The notes under the pieces were generated by a model. That model was not told the origin of the DNA and did not search any database. It saw nothing but the letters and a program-made list of their open reading frames with translations. 64,000 nucleotides of DNA from JAXMBN01 sp046349875 (GTDB lineage Bacteria > Planctomycetota > Planctomycetia > Pirellulales > Pirellulaceae). Of this stretch, positions 9,220 to 18,651 are shown one piece after another. How positions within the stretch are numbered: position 1 is the first letter of the stretch; each line of letters starts with the position of its first letter. The translations under genes were made by a program, and so were the position numbers. The stretch covers positions 1 to 64,000 of the forward strand of contig JAXMBN010000014.1 of NCBI GenBank assembly GCA_046349875.1, written 5' to 3'.

Positions 9220-9600
9220 ATGGAGCAGTACTATCCGATTCTGATCTATTTGGTGGCGGTCCTCGGGTTTGCGGCGGTGAGCCTCTTTTTGCCTCACCTC
9301 GTCGCCCCGCGCAAGAAGACGCTCATCAAAGAAATGCCCTACGAATCCGGCATGGATCCTGTAGGTGATACGCGCAAGCCACTGGATGTCAAGTTTTACT
9401 TGATCGCTATCCTGTTCCTTGTGTTCGACGTGGAATTGCTCTTTATCTATCCATGGGCCGTTGCGGTTGGTTCAGAAGGTGGATTTCCCAAAGAAGCCAA
9501 GCCCTCCATCCTTGCGGTGATGACCGTTTTGATTGCAACCTTGGGTTTGGCCTATGTTTACGCTTGGCGTAAAGGGGTGTTTCAATGGCGTCAAAAGTAG
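9220..9600 (+). CDS. nuoA: NADH-quinone oxidoreductase subunit A
   Basis: This 126-residue, three-helix membrane subunit of complex I forms part of the quinone-site roof with NuoH and NuoJ. The family motif YESGMDP and the stretch FYLIAILFLVFDVELLFIYPW are clear. The ATG at 9220 has GGAGG five bases upstream (9210-9214); a GTG at 9208 would overlap that site and is rejected. It opens a 14-gene nuo operon and overlaps nuoB by 16 bases. Confidence 0.95.
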   Translation: MEQYYPILIYLVAVLGFAAVSLFLPHLVAPRKKTLIKEMPYESGMDPVGDTRKPLDVKFYLIAILFLVFDVELLFIYPWAVAVGSEGGFPKEAKPSILAVMTVLIATLGLAYVYAWRKGVFQWRQK

Positions 9601-10184
9601 GGCCGATGAACGAAGGGGTCGTTTGGACCCAGTTGAATGCCGCTGCGAGTTGGGCTCGCAAAAATAGTCTTTGGCCGATGCCTTTTGCGACAGCATGTTG
9701 TGGTATCGAATTGATGGCCACCGCGGCGAGCCGACACGACCTATCCCGTTTCGGATCGGAAGTGATGCGGTTCACGCCTCGCCAATGCGACCTCATGATC
9801 GTCGCCGGTCGCGTCGTGATGAAGATGCTTCCTGTTCTGCAGCGGATCTGGCTGCAGATGCCCGAACCCAAGTGGTGTATCTCGATGGGTGCCTGTGCGT
9901 GCAGCGGAGGCGTCTTCGATACCTATGCGGTGGTCCAAGGAATCGATCGCTTCATTCCAGTCGATCTCTACATTCCAGGTTGCCCTCCTCGTCCAGAACA
10001 ATTGATCCGCGCGATCATCGATCTTCAAGAAAAGATCCAAAGCACTGGAACGGTCCACGGAAAAGAGTTCGCCTTCCGCGATGCTCCTGAAGGGCCTCCA
10101 CGATTTGATGAAGACGAGATCGTGCGGATGCGCGATCGCAAGGGTCTCAAGCTCAACCTTCCTATTTATGATCCGAGGCACTAA
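9585..10184 (+). CDS. nuoB: NADH-quinone oxidoreductase subunit B
   Basis: This 199-residue peripheral-arm subunit carries cluster N2, the last [4Fe-4S] centre before quinone. The ligand cysteines are visible: adjacent C38-C39 in ATACCGIELM, C104 in GACACSGG and C133 in PGCPPRPEQ. The start overlaps the end of nuoA and the stop abuts the ATG of nuoC without a gap, so translation is probably coupled. Confidence 0.97.
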   Translation: MASKVGPMNEGVVWTQLNAAASWARKNSLWPMPFATACCGIELMATAASRHDLSRFGSEVMRFTPRQCDLMIVAGRVVMKMLPVLQRIWLQMPEPKWCISMGACACSGGVFDTYAVVQGIDRFIPVDLYIPGCPPRPEQLIRAIIDLQEKIQSTGTVHGKEFAFRDAPEGPPRFDEDEIVRMRDRKGLKLNLPIYDPRH

Positions 10185-10721
10185 ATGAGTACCTCTGAAG
10201 TTGATCCCAACAGTGCCTTTCAGGAACATGCTTCCTCAAAGCTCGCTGCATTCCAACAATCGGGGCATGCCCTTCAGTGGTCCACATTCTTGGGCCAACT
10301 TCGATTGACGGTACCCTCGAAGCAATGCTTCGATGTCCTGGCAACGCTCAAGTCCGAATGCAGCATGGATATGCTGATCGATGTGACGGGCGTCGACCAT
10401 TTGGAGTTTCCAGGAGCCAAGGATCGATTCGAAGTCGTCTACTGCTTGCTCGACACCGAGTCGGGGCAACGATTGATCGTATCGACCTTCCTCAATGAAC
10501 CCGATCTCAAGCTTCCTTCCGTCTATTCGCTATGGTCTTCGGCCGATTGGATGGAGCGTGAAGTGTACGACATGTTCGGCGTCGTCTTTGATGGCCATCC
10601 GAATTTCAAACGACTGTTGCTTCCTGATGAGTTTGCATCCTTTCCATTGCGGAAAGATTATCCCGTACAAGGTCGCGGTGAACGGCACAACTTCCCGGTT
10701 GTGACTCGGTCTCAAAGTTAG
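10185..10721 (+). CDS. nuoC: NADH-quinone oxidoreductase subunit C
   Basis: The 178-residue protein is the separate 30-kDa subunit, not fused to NuoD. The diagnostic block SADWMEREVYDMFGVVFDGHPNFKRLLLPD and the end PLRKDYPVQG are present (read here in short pieces). The ATG directly follows the nuoB stop. It is on the short side of the family because the C-terminal tail is trimmed. With NuoD it builds the hydrophilic connecting module. Confidence 0.95.
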   Translation: MSTSEVDPNSAFQEHASSKLAAFQQSGHALQWSTFLGQLRLTVPSKQCFDVLATLKSECSMDMLIDVTGVDHLEFPGAKDRFEVVYCLLDTESGQRLIVSTFLNEPDLKLPSVYSLWSSADWMEREVYDMFGVVFDGHPNFKRLLLPDEFASFPLRKDYPVQGRGERHNFPVVTRSQS

Positions 10722-10786
10722 GAATCCTTCGCAAGGCGCCATCGCAAACCGGTCTTACGATCGACTTGCTGGAGAAATAAACAACC

Positions 10787-12001
10787 ATGCCACTCGAACT
10801 GCTGGATACTGGAATCGAAGGTAAGCGGGAGGGTCTTTGGACTCTCAACTTTGGTCCGCAGCACCCCGCAACCCACACGACGCTTCGTCTCGTCTTGACA
10901 CTCGACGGCGAAGAAGTACTCGATGCACAGCCCGACATTGGCTATTTGCATAGCGGCTTCGAAAAGCTGGGGGAAGTCTTGGACTTCAACCAGTATGTAA
11001 CCATCGTCGATCGCATGAATTACATTTCGCCGTTGGCCAATGAAATCTCTTGGCACCATGCGGTCGAAACGTTGCTCGGTATCGAATTGACTCCGCGATG
11101 CAAGTATCTTCGAACGATCTTTGCCGAGCTGATGCGGATCAGCGATCACCTGCTCTGCATCGGTGCATGCATCTTGGACTTGGGTGGAGCCACCGCGTTC
11201 ATGTATGCGTTCAACGAACGCGAGAAGATTTATGAAATCTGCGAGCGAGCTTCGGGGCAGCGTTTTCACACGGGATACACACGTGTCCGTGGCTTGCTTT
11301 ACGATCTCACCGACGATTGCCTCGGCATGATCAAAGACTTTGTTGCCACCTTCCCAGCAACCTTTGCCGACATCGAACGCCTGGTGACTCGCAATCGCAT
11401 CTTTATCGAGCGTACGCGCGATGTCGGTGTGCTCACCAAAGAACAAGCCATCAGCGGTGGTGCTACAGGCCCGGTGGCTCGCGCTAGCGGTGTGGTTCAT
11501 GACCTTCGTCGCGATGAACCTTATTTGGCCTACGATGACTTTGATTTTGACGTGATTTGCAGCCAAGGATGCGATTGCTTTGCTCGCTTCCAAGTTCGCA
11601 TGCTCGAGATGAAAGAATCGCTCAAGATCATTCAACAAGCGTTGATGAAGCTTCCTTCAGGTCCACTCTTCGCAGAGGGAACCGGAAAGGAAGCTCTTCC
11701 TGAAAAGCGCGAAGTCTACACTTCGATTGAAGGTTTGATCCACCACTTTGAGTCGATCATGCCCAATCGTCAGTTAACGCCACCCAAGGGCGGCATGTAT
11801 TCAGCGACGGAATCACCCAACGGTGAACTCGGTTATTACTTGGTATCGGACGGAAACTTCCGAGCTTACCGAGCAAGAACGCGACCACCTTCCTTGATTC
11901 ACTTCGCACTCTTTCCGCTGATGATGCGCGGTTGCATGCTCAGCGACGTGGTTGCAGTCTTGGGTAGCTTGAACATCATTGCGGCGGAGTTGGATCGATG
12001 A
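10787..12001 (+). CDS. nuoD: NADH-quinone oxidoreductase subunit D
   Basis: The 404-residue 49-kDa subunit forms the quinone pocket with NuoB. Family motifs include FGPQHPATH near the start, GYLHSGFEKLGE, RMNYISP and PKGGMYSATESPNGELGYYL. It is separated from nuoC by 65 bases, the largest gap in the front half of the operon, and overlaps nuoE by ATGA. An antisense frame of about 300 codons here is a shadow. Confidence 0.97.
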   Translation: MPLELLDTGIEGKREGLWTLNFGPQHPATHTTLRLVLTLDGEEVLDAQPDIGYLHSGFEKLGEVLDFNQYVTIVDRMNYISPLANEISWHHAVETLLGIELTPRCKYLRTIFAELMRISDHLLCIGACILDLGGATAFMYAFNEREKIYEICERASGQRFHTGYTRVRGLLYDLTDDCLGMIKDFVATFPATFADIERLVTRNRIFIERTRDVGVLTKEQAISGGATGPVARASGVVHDLRRDEPYLAYDDFDFDVICSQGCDCFARFQVRMLEMKESLKIIQQALMKLPSGPLFAEGTGKEALPEKREVYTSIEGLIHHFESIMPNRQLTPPKGGMYSATESPNGELGYYLVSDGNFRAYRARTRPPSLIHFALFPLMMRGCMLSDVVAVLGSLNIIAAELDR

Positions 12002-12474
12002 GCGTATTATCGGAAGAGATTCGTCAGAAGATACGGGATCACTTCGGCCGGTATCCCAACAAGCAAGCCGTGACCCTTCCGGCGTTGCACATGGTTCAAA
12101 AGGAACTGAAGTGTGTTCCTCGCGAGGCTGTGGAAGAGATTGCGGAATTGCTTGAACTCTCACCAGCTCAAGTCTATGACACGCTTTCGTTCTACGGATT
12201 CTTTCGCGATCAAGAAAAACCTGTCGGCAAGAAACGCGTTTGGATCTGCCGCAGTCTTCCATGCATGCTTCGCGGTGGTGATGAACTTCTGGCGGAAGTG
12301 TGCGACCGATTGCACATCGCGCCTGGTGATACAACATCGGATGGTGAACTGACCATTGAACTCGCCGAATGCCTCGGTGCTTGCGATGGAGCCCCCTGCA
12401 TGTTGATCGAGGACGAATTGCAACTAAGGGTTGGGGTGGAAGACGTTTTGGCGATGGCGGAGAAGCGTTCATGA
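11998..12474 (+). CDS. nuoE: NADH-quinone oxidoreductase subunit E
   Basis: The 158-residue 24-kDa subunit holds the [2Fe-2S] cluster N1a. The four ligands are C84 and C89 (CRSLPC) and C125 and C129 (CLGAC), with the standard spacings. Start and stop both overlap their neighbours by the ATGA arrangement, indicating coupled translation with nuoD and nuoF. It forms the NADH-input module together with NuoF and NuoG. Confidence 0.96.
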   Translation: MSVLSEEIRQKIRDHFGRYPNKQAVTLPALHMVQKELKCVPREAVEEIAELLELSPAQVYDTLSFYGFFRDQEKPVGKKRVWICRSLPCMLRGGDELLAEVCDRLHIAPGDTTSDGELTIELAECLGACDGAPCMLIEDELQLRVGVEDVLAMAEKRS

Positions 12475-13802
12475 GTGATACATTCGAACCAGTCTTGCTC
12501 AAGCGTTGGGGACGCGAGAACAGCGTCGCTCTCGACACCTACCAAGCCGACGGTGGCTATCAAGGCCTTCGAAAAGCCTTGTCGATGAAGCCGGAAGAAG
12601 TGACGCAAGCCGTCATCGATTCGGGCCTACGCGGTCGCGGTGGTGCAGGTTTCAGTACCGGATTGAAGTGGACCTTCCTTCCCAAGAATGTCGAAGGCCC
12701 CATCTACCTTTGTATCAACGGTGACGAAAGCGAACCGGGTACCTTCAACAATCGCGTCTTGGTGGAAGAAGATCCCCATCAAGTGCTCGAAGGTATCGTC
12801 ATTGCGGGCTATGCCACGCGAGCTACCACGGCATACTTTTACCTGCGATTCGAGTACGGTCGATGTTATCGAACGCTTCAAAAAGCGATCGATGAAATGT
12901 ATGCCAACAATCTATTGGGCAAGAACATTCTTGGCTCGGGATATAGCTTGGACATCCACCTTCACCGCGGTGCCTGCGCATACATTTGCGGCGAAGAGAC
13001 GGGATTGATCGAAAGCTTGGAAGGCAAGCGAGCTTGGCCTCGCATCAAGCCACCCTTCCCTGCCATCGAAGGTGCTTTCCGTCGTCCGACGATTGTCAAC
13101 AACATCGAAACGATGGCCTGCGTCACTCAGATTCTCGATCGCGGCGCCGATTGGTTCAAATCGATCGGCGTTCCTAAGGATCCGAACAATCCTCGCGACG
13201 GTGGAAGCTATGGACCCAAACTGTATTGCGTCAGCGGACACGTAAACAAACCTGGGCTGGTCGAATTGCCGCTGGGCATTACGGCTCGCGACCTGATCGA
13301 CAAGCATGCAGGTGGCGTATGGAAAGGCCGACAAGTGAAAGCTGTGGTTCCTGGCGGAATCAGCATGGGCTTTCTCTCGGCATCGGAACTCGACACACCG
13401 CTCGATTTCAATGGTCCAGGAAAGGCTGGCTGCTTGGGATTGGGAACGGCTGCGGTCATCGTCATCGATGATCACACCAGCATGGTCGATGTCCTCTACA
13501 ACTGCTGCCGCTTCTTCGCTCACGAATCTTGCGGACAATGCACGCCTTGTCGCGAAGGAACCGCTTGGTCCTCCAAGATCCTCAAACGCATTCGCGAAGG
13601 CCGTGGAAAGATGGAAGACCTCAAGACGCTGGAAGACATTTCCAAGTCGATCGGCATCATGCCCGGAACGACGATTTGCGGTTTGGCGGATGGTGCAGCA
13701 TGGCCGATCAAGAACGCCTTGCAAAAGTTCCGCCCCGAGTTGGAAGAATACATCAAGAGCGGACGTCGTAGCGAAGCTCGTGAAGCTGTTGGTGCACACT
13801 AG
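12471..13802 (+). CDS. nuoF: NADH-quinone oxidoreductase subunit F (NADH/FMN binding)
   Basis: The 443-residue NADH dehydrogenase subunit binds NADH, FMN and cluster N3. GRGGAGFSTGLKW (from about residue 55) is the FMN/NADH glycine-rich loop, CGEETGLIESLEGKR follows, and SCGQCTPCREGT (about 350-361) plus a later Cys in TTICGLADG are the N3 ligands. The ATG at 12471 overlaps the nuoE stop and has GGAG eight bases upstream; a longer frame from 12369 lies inside nuoE and is rejected. Confidence 0.97.
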   Translation: MSDTFEPVLLKRWGRENSVALDTYQADGGYQGLRKALSMKPEEVTQAVIDSGLRGRGGAGFSTGLKWTFLPKNVEGPIYLCINGDESEPGTFNNRVLVEEDPHQVLEGIVIAGYATRATTAYFYLRFEYGRCYRTLQKAIDEMYANNLLGKNILGSGYSLDIHLHRGACAYICGEETGLIESLEGKRAWPRIKPPFPAIEGAFRRPTIVNNIETMACVTQILDRGADWFKSIGVPKDPNNPRDGGSYGPKLYCVSGHVNKPGLVELPLGITARDLIDKHAGGVWKGRQVKAVVPGGISMGFLSASELDTPLDFNGPGKAGCLGLGTAAVIVIDDHTSMVDVLYNCCRFFAHESCGQCTPCREGTAWSSKILKRIREGRGKMEDLKTLEDISKSIGIMPGTTICGLADGAAWPIKNALQKFRPELEEYIKSGRRSEAREAVGAH

Positions 13803-13825
13803 AACATACGAATCGGAGCGCCCAA

Positions 13826-15562
13826 GTGGGAACCGTTTATATCAATGACCAGGAAGTAGAAGTCGGTCCGAAGGACAATGTCGTTCAGGCTGCACGCCGT
13901 GCGGGAGTCGAGATTCCCCACTATTGCTGGCATCATGAGTTGTCGGTGGTGGCTAGCTGCCGGATGTGTCTGGTAGAAGTTGGCGAGAAGAAGCCGGATG
14001 GTACGGTGGCCATGCTTCCTCGTTTGGTCCCCGCTTGCCAAACGCCGGCCAAGCCTGGAACCGTCGTACGCACCGATTCACCGAAGGTCAAAACATCGCA
14101 AGAACAAACGCTCGAGTTCTTGTTGCTCAACCATCCCTTGGATTGCTCCATCTGCGATCAAGCGGGTGAATGCTATTTGCAAGACTATACGTTCAAGTAT
14201 GGTCGAGCCCATAGCCGCTTGGACGAGCCCAAAGTCCATCGCGAAGACAAGTACCACATCGGTGATCAAATTGCTTTGTTCACCGACCGTTGCGTGATGT
14301 GCACGCGATGCGTTCGATTCACTCGTGAGGTGAGTGGAACGGCCGAGTTGCACGTGGTCAATCGCGGTAGCGTCGAAGAGATCGAAGTCTTTCCCGATAA
14401 GCCATGCAACAACAAGTTGGCGGGCAATGTGGTAGACCTCTGTCCCGTGGGAGCTCTTTGCAGCAAAGACTTCTTGTACAAGAAACGCGTATGGTGGCTT
14501 CGCAGTGCCGACAGCGTTTGCACCGGTTGCAGCACGGGCTGCAGTATCACCGTAGATCAAAATGAAAATCAAATCTACCGTTTGCGACCTCGCGAGAACC
14601 CTCAAGCACAAGGTTCCTTCATGTGCGATGATGGTCGTTTTGGGTGGAAGTACGTGCACGGCGAAGACCGTCTGACCAGTCCTCGCCTCGGCAAGGCAAC
14701 CCAAGCACAAGCGTTGGTAGGTGCCTCTGCCTCGGGGCAAGGAAATGGCAAAGCCAATAGCACGGTAGGAACATTTGCGCCTCCGGCCGATCTTCAGTTT
14801 GCCGATCCTTGGCCCGAAGTATTGCAGGCTGTTCGAGCCAAGTTCGAAGAAACCAGCAAGAAGAGCGCCCAGAAGTGCTTGGCTTTGTTCTCACCGTTCA
14901 TGACGGTCGAAGAAGCCTATCTCTTGGCGGCTTATCTCAAGGATGTCGATAAAGGAATCGTCTTGGCAATGGGTCCGATCCCAGTCGTCGGCGAAGATGA
15001 TTGTTACCCCAAGGATCACAAGGGACGTCCACCAGCACCTGAAAAGGTTCGCTTCACGATTCGAGCCGAAAAGTGCCCCAATCGTCGCGGTGTGGAAGCG
15101 GTTCTCAAACACTTCCAAGGGGAAGTGATCGACTTTGCTCAAGCCCGTGAGCGTATTCAACGAGGGTCGGTTGAAGCCGCGTTGATCGTGGGTGGCTATG
15201 AACAAACCGATGTGTGGGACAGCGCGTTCTTAGCGTCCGTGCAGTCTTTGGCAACACTCGTCGTGATCGACTTCCGTCGATCCGCTTTGACCGATCAAGC
15301 TGACATCCTTCTGGCAGGAGCGACCTTTGCAGAGCGCGAAGGGACCGTGGTCAATCATGCGGGACTTGCGCAGTCGCTTCGTCCCGCGATTCGTTCGACG
15401 GGTGATGCTCGACCCGACGGTCGCGTATGGATGGAATTGTCAGGACGCAAAGGACTTTACCATCCCGAGTCATTGCGGAAAGAGATCGCATCCAAGATCG
15501 GTGCGTTTGCGGCATTGGGTACGGGTGAATTGGGCGAACTTGGCATCAAGGTGTTCGGATGA
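13826..15562 (+). CDS. nuoG: NADH-quinone oxidoreductase subunit G, short form
   Basis: The 578-residue protein starts at GTG 13826 with GGAG seven bases before it. Iron-sulphur ligands are easy to place: C34, C45, C48, C71 (N1b); H103, C107, C110, C116 (N5); C156, C159, C162, C206 (N4); and C232, C235, C239, C267, which matches the spacing of the extra N7 cluster known from E. coli and Thermus. The molybdopterin-enzyme-like C-terminal region is much shorter than in those proteins (about 780-910 residues), with a Gly/Ala/Ser-rich linker near 300. It overlaps nuoH by 4 bases. Confidence 0.95.
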   Translation: MGTVYINDQEVEVGPKDNVVQAARRAGVEIPHYCWHHELSVVASCRMCLVEVGEKKPDGTVAMLPRLVPACQTPAKPGTVVRTDSPKVKTSQEQTLEFLLLNHPLDCSICDQAGECYLQDYTFKYGRAHSRLDEPKVHREDKYHIGDQIALFTDRCVMCTRCVRFTREVSGTAELHVVNRGSVEEIEVFPDKPCNNKLAGNVVDLCPVGALCSKDFLYKKRVWWLRSADSVCTGCSTGCSITVDQNENQIYRLRPRENPQAQGSFMCDDGRFGWKYVHGEDRLTSPRLGKATQAQALVGASASGQGNGKANSTVGTFAPPADLQFADPWPEVLQAVRAKFEETSKKSAQKCLALFSPFMTVEEAYLLAAYLKDVDKGIVLAMGPIPVVGEDDCYPKDHKGRPPAPEKVRFTIRAEKCPNRRGVEAVLKHFQGEVIDFAQARERIQRGSVEAALIVGGYEQTDVWDSAFLASVQSLATLVVIDFRRSALTDQADILLAGATFAEREGTVVNHAGLAQSLRPAIRSTGDARPDGRVWMELSGRKGLYHPESLRKEIASKIGAFAALGTGELGELGIKVFG

Positions 15563-16737
15563 TGAATTGGGAAACGCTTTGGCCCTTGTTGGCCGCGATG
15601 GGTATCGTGCTCGGATTCGTTCCGGTGGCCGGTTTGTATATGACGTTTGTCGAACGCAAACTGGCGGCTTTGATCCAGGATCGCGTCGGTCCCAACCGCG
15701 TGGGTCCTGCGGGGCTTTTTCAAGCCATCGCTGACGGCATCAAGATCTTCTTGAAAGAACAAGTCATCCCGGCGCACGTCTTCAAGTCGGTTTACTTTTT
15801 TGCTCCGACGATTGGCTTGATCTGTGCCATGCTTTCGATTGCGGTTGTCCCCTTCGGTCCTGCACCCAGTTCACCATCGGAAGGCTTTCGAGCCATCATC
15901 GCTCCTGGAATCGACATCGGCTTGCTGTTTCTGCTCGCCGTTTCGGGATTGTCAACCTATGGCATCATTCTCGGTGGATGGGCATCCAATAACAAATACA
16001 GTTTGTACGGCGCCATTCGATCGTGTGCTCAATTCATCAGCTATGAAATACCTTTGGGACTATCGTTGCTCGGTGTGATCGCTGTGGCAGGTAGTTTGAA
16101 TATCGAACGCATCGTGGAAGCGCAAGGGGATGGGATCGCCAATTGGAACGTGTGGTGGCAACCTTTGGCTGCCCTCTTGTTCTTTACAGCCGCGCTCGCC
16201 GAAACCAACCGCTTGCCGTTCGACTTGCCCGAGTGCGAACAAGAATTGGTGGGTGGTTTTCATACCGAATACAGCGGTATCAAGTTCGTGCTCTTCTTTT
16301 TGGCAGAGTACACCCACGTCGTTACGGTCAGCTTCTTGACGGTATTGTTCTTCTTTGGAGGCTGGCACTTCCCAGGACTGACCGGAGATGTTCAATCGAG
16401 CTTGGCCGGCTACTTGATTCGTTGGGGAGTATTGATCGCCAAGGTATCGATCGTGATTGCCATCATCATGCAATTGCGATGGACTCTACCTCGATTTCGA
16501 TTTGACCAATTGATGGGATTGGCCTGGAAGGGCTTGATTCCTTTGGGCTTGATCAATTTATTGGGCATCTTGTTCGTATTGATGCTGGATGGATCTCGAT
16601 GGTGGCTATCTGGTTTTTCGATCGTCGTTCTGATTCTTGCTGCCGCGCTCAATGCGGCCATGATCCAAGCGAGATTGAATAAGCGATCGAGCCGCGCGAT
16701 GAACGATGCAGTCTTGAGTGAAGGGCATGCAGGATGA
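15559..16737 (+). CDS. nuoH: NADH-quinone oxidoreductase subunit H
   Basis: The 392-residue membrane subunit of about eight helices connects the quinone chamber to the proton pumps. The motifs RKLAALIQDRVGPNRVGP, ADGIKIFLKEQ and ETNRLPFDLPECEQELVGGF are conserved. Tandem ATGs occur at 15559 and 15562, inside the nuoG stop, and the stop overlaps the nuoI ATG. The C-terminal tail is about 40 residues longer and more basic than in the E. coli protein. Confidence 0.96.
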   Translation: MMNWETLWPLLAAMGIVLGFVPVAGLYMTFVERKLAALIQDRVGPNRVGPAGLFQAIADGIKIFLKEQVIPAHVFKSVYFFAPTIGLICAMLSIAVVPFGPAPSSPSEGFRAIIAPGIDIGLLFLLAVSGLSTYGIILGGWASNNKYSLYGAIRSCAQFISYEIPLGLSLLGVIAVAGSLNIERIVEAQGDGIANWNVWWQPLAALLFFTAALAETNRLPFDLPECEQELVGGFHTEYSGIKFVLFFLAEYTHVVTVSFLTVLFFFGGWHFPGLTGDVQSSLAGYLIRWGVLIAKVSIVIAIIMQLRWTLPRFRFDQLMGLAWKGLIPLGLINLLGILFVLMLDGSRWWLSGFSIVVLILAAALNAAMIQARLNKRSSRAMNDAVLSEGHAG

Positions 16738-17354
16738 GCGAGACCAAGAAGCGAGAAAAGAAAGTGGTGTGGGCCGAGGAGCCTAAGATTGGCTTCATGG
16801 AAGCCCTCTATCTTCCTGCGATTGCCGCCGGGATCGCCACGACCGCCAAGCACATTTTTTCGGCCAACCAAACTCGGCAGTATCCCGAGGTCGAGCCGAC
16901 CATTCCACCGAACTATCGCGGTGTCCATCGTTTGAATCGCGATGACAAAGGCCGCGTGAAATGCGTGGCTTGTTTCCTTTGTCAAACCATATGCCCAGCG
17001 CACTGCATCACGATTGAAGCGACCGCAGCACCGAAAGATGATCCTCTGTGGGCCGATCGCGATAAGTATCCAGCCAGTTTCGTGCTCGATGAATTGCGAT
17101 GTATTTACTGTGGCATGTGCGAAGAAGCTTGCCCGGTGGATGCGATCGAACTGACGAGCATCTATGACCTTACCGGAAGCAGTCGCGAAGAGATGACCTA
17201 TGACAAGGATAAACTCTTGAGCGTCTTCGATAAGACCAAGGATTCTCCCAAGGATCCGATTCGAACGCGACGTGGTGAACTCGGGCCAGCCTCTGTGCCA
17301 GCTCCAGAAGCCGCCAAAGCACCACCGCCTCCCGGCCGTGGCAAGCATGGCTAG
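16734..17354 (+). CDS. nuoI: NADH-quinone oxidoreductase subunit I
   Basis: The 206-residue ferredoxin-like subunit carries clusters N6a and N6b. The two CxxCxxCxxxC motifs are C77, C80, C83, C87 and C123, C126, C129, C133. An N-terminal amphipathic stretch (about 20-45) would lie on the membrane. The last 40 residues are Pro/Ala rich and probably disordered. It overlaps nuoH by 4 bases. Confidence 0.96.
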   Translation: MSETKKREKKVVWAEEPKIGFMEALYLPAIAAGIATTAKHIFSANQTRQYPEVEPTIPPNYRGVHRLNRDDKGRVKCVACFLCQTICPAHCITIEATAAPKDDPLWADRDKYPASFVLDELRCIYCGMCEEACPVDAIELTSIYDLTGSSREEMTYDKDKLLSVFDKTKDSPKDPIRTRRGELGPASVPAPEAAKAPPPPGRGKHG

Positions 17355-17397
17355 TCCCAAGCACTTGACCGATCATTCCCTTTCGAATTGAACTACC

Positions 17398-18138
17398 ATG
17401 GTACCGCTCGTTTTAGCACAAACGTCCCCTGCTCTTTTCTCCGAGGCCAATCTTTGGCTTTGGATTGGAGTTGCATTGGGTGGGGTCGGACTTTTTCTCG
17501 TCCAAATGGCCCTGGGAAGTACGCAGAACAAGAATGCGATGACTGGCATTGGAGTGCTAAGCATCATTGCAGCCTTGGCAATGTATAGCTTTCAACAGCC
17601 CGTATCGATCGACAGCTATCTCCAGTTGGCATTCGGTTGGATCGCGGTTTTTGGAGCGGTTGCCTTCGTATGTTGCCGACAACCAGTTCACGCAGCGCTG
17701 GGCTTCGCCGTTTCAGTGTTGGCCTCGAGCGGAATTTACATGTTGCAGTCGGCCCCGTTCATGGCTGCAGCCAATGCCATCGTCTATGCCGGTGCAACGA
17801 TCATCATCTTTTTGTTCGTGTTGATGTTCGCACAGCAAAGCCACCTCCAAGCTTACGACCTTCGATTCTCGTCGCCGAAACTGAGCATCCTCGCGGGGAT
17901 CGCCCTACTGGGAGTCTTGCTATGGGCCTTGCAAACGATGCCTGAATCGCCCGCAGTCGGCAGTAGTTCGACGACGGTAGCGGATCTCGGACGATCTCTT
18001 TTTGGCGAGTTTCTATGGACGGTAGAAATCGCTGGAACGCTGTTACTCATTGCTACGATTGGAGCCATCGTCATCGCTCAGCGCGATGCTTCGACCGGTG
18101 AGTCCACTCGGCCCGAGTCCAATTCACCACGTAGCTAA
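17398..18138 (+). CDS. nuoJ: NADH-quinone oxidoreductase subunit J
   Basis: The 246-residue membrane subunit has an extra N-terminal helix region (about 1-60) before the usual NuoJ core, which is recognised from the third-helix segment ANAIVYAGATIIIFLFVLMF. This helix contains the pi-bulge that rotates in complex I. It begins 43 bases after nuoI. Length exceeds the E. coli protein by about 60 residues, mainly at the N-terminus. Confidence 0.92.
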   Translation: MVPLVLAQTSPALFSEANLWLWIGVALGGVGLFLVQMALGSTQNKNAMTGIGVLSIIAALAMYSFQQPVSIDSYLQLAFGWIAVFGAVAFVCCRQPVHAALGFAVSVLASSGIYMLQSAPFMAAANAIVYAGATIIIFLFVLMFAQQSHLQAYDLRFSSPKLSILAGIALLGVLLWALQTMPESPAVGSSSTTVADLGRSLFGEFLWTVEIAGTLLLIATIGAIVIAQRDASTGESTRPESNSPRS

Positions 18139-18151
18139 TCAGGATCAAACT

Positions 18152-18604
18152 ATGTCACCCGCCACTCTTCAAGCGTTGACGTTCGGAGCCATCCTCTTCG
18201 TGATCGGGCTCGTCGGATTTTTGAGTCGACGCAACATGATTTTGATGTTCCTTTCATTGGAAATGATGCTTGCGGGTGTGACCACCAACTTCATCGCCTT
18301 TGGATATCACTTCGGCAACTTCCAAGGTCAGGTCTTTGGGATCATGATTCTCACGGTCGCATCCTGTGAGGCCGCATTGGCCCTTTCCTTGGTGGTGGCG
18401 TTGTATCGTCGCAGTCCGACCCTCGATATCACTTCATGGTCTGATCTTCGCGAAACATTCAAAGAAACGGACCCAGACGAACATGTGGTGCTACCACCTC
18501 CGTCGCTCGAAAAACTGCCGACGCTTACCCCTGCGGGTCGCGACCCCATGATCGATCCGATGGACGATCGTTTGAAGACCGACTTGTCGTCACCCAAGGC
18601 CTAG
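18152..18604 (+). CDS. nuoK: NADH-quinone oxidoreductase subunit K with C-terminal extension
   Basis: The 150-residue protein starts at ATG 18152, with AGGA seven bases upstream; a longer frame from 18050 lies in nuoJ. The three-helix core holds the membrane-embedded proton-path glutamates, E37 in SLEMMLAG and E73 in SCEAALAL. After about residue 100 a charged, Pro-rich tail of about 50 residues follows, absent from typical 100-residue NuoK; it should face the cytoplasm or periplasm depending on topology. Confidence 0.94.
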   Translation: MSPATLQALTFGAILFVIGLVGFLSRRNMILMFLSLEMMLAGVTTNFIAFGYHFGNFQGQVFGIMILTVASCEAALALSLVVALYRRSPTLDITSWSDLRETFKETDPDEHVVLPPPSLEKLPTLTPAGRDPMIDPMDDRLKTDLSSPKA

Positions 18605-18651
18605 TTCAGCACCCATTCCCACTCGACCTTCAATCGGAATTGAGAGTCATT

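Noticed and set aside
10718..11638. 306-codon antisense open frame across nuoD
   Set aside because: It mirrors the highly conserved nuoD coding frame and has no recognisable domain.
12912..13799. 295-codon antisense open frame across nuoF
   Set aside because: It is a shadow of nuoF; the composition follows the complementary codons.
16410..17360. 316-codon antisense open frame across nuoH and nuoI
   Set aside because: It spans two conserved genes in the opposite strand and resembles no family.
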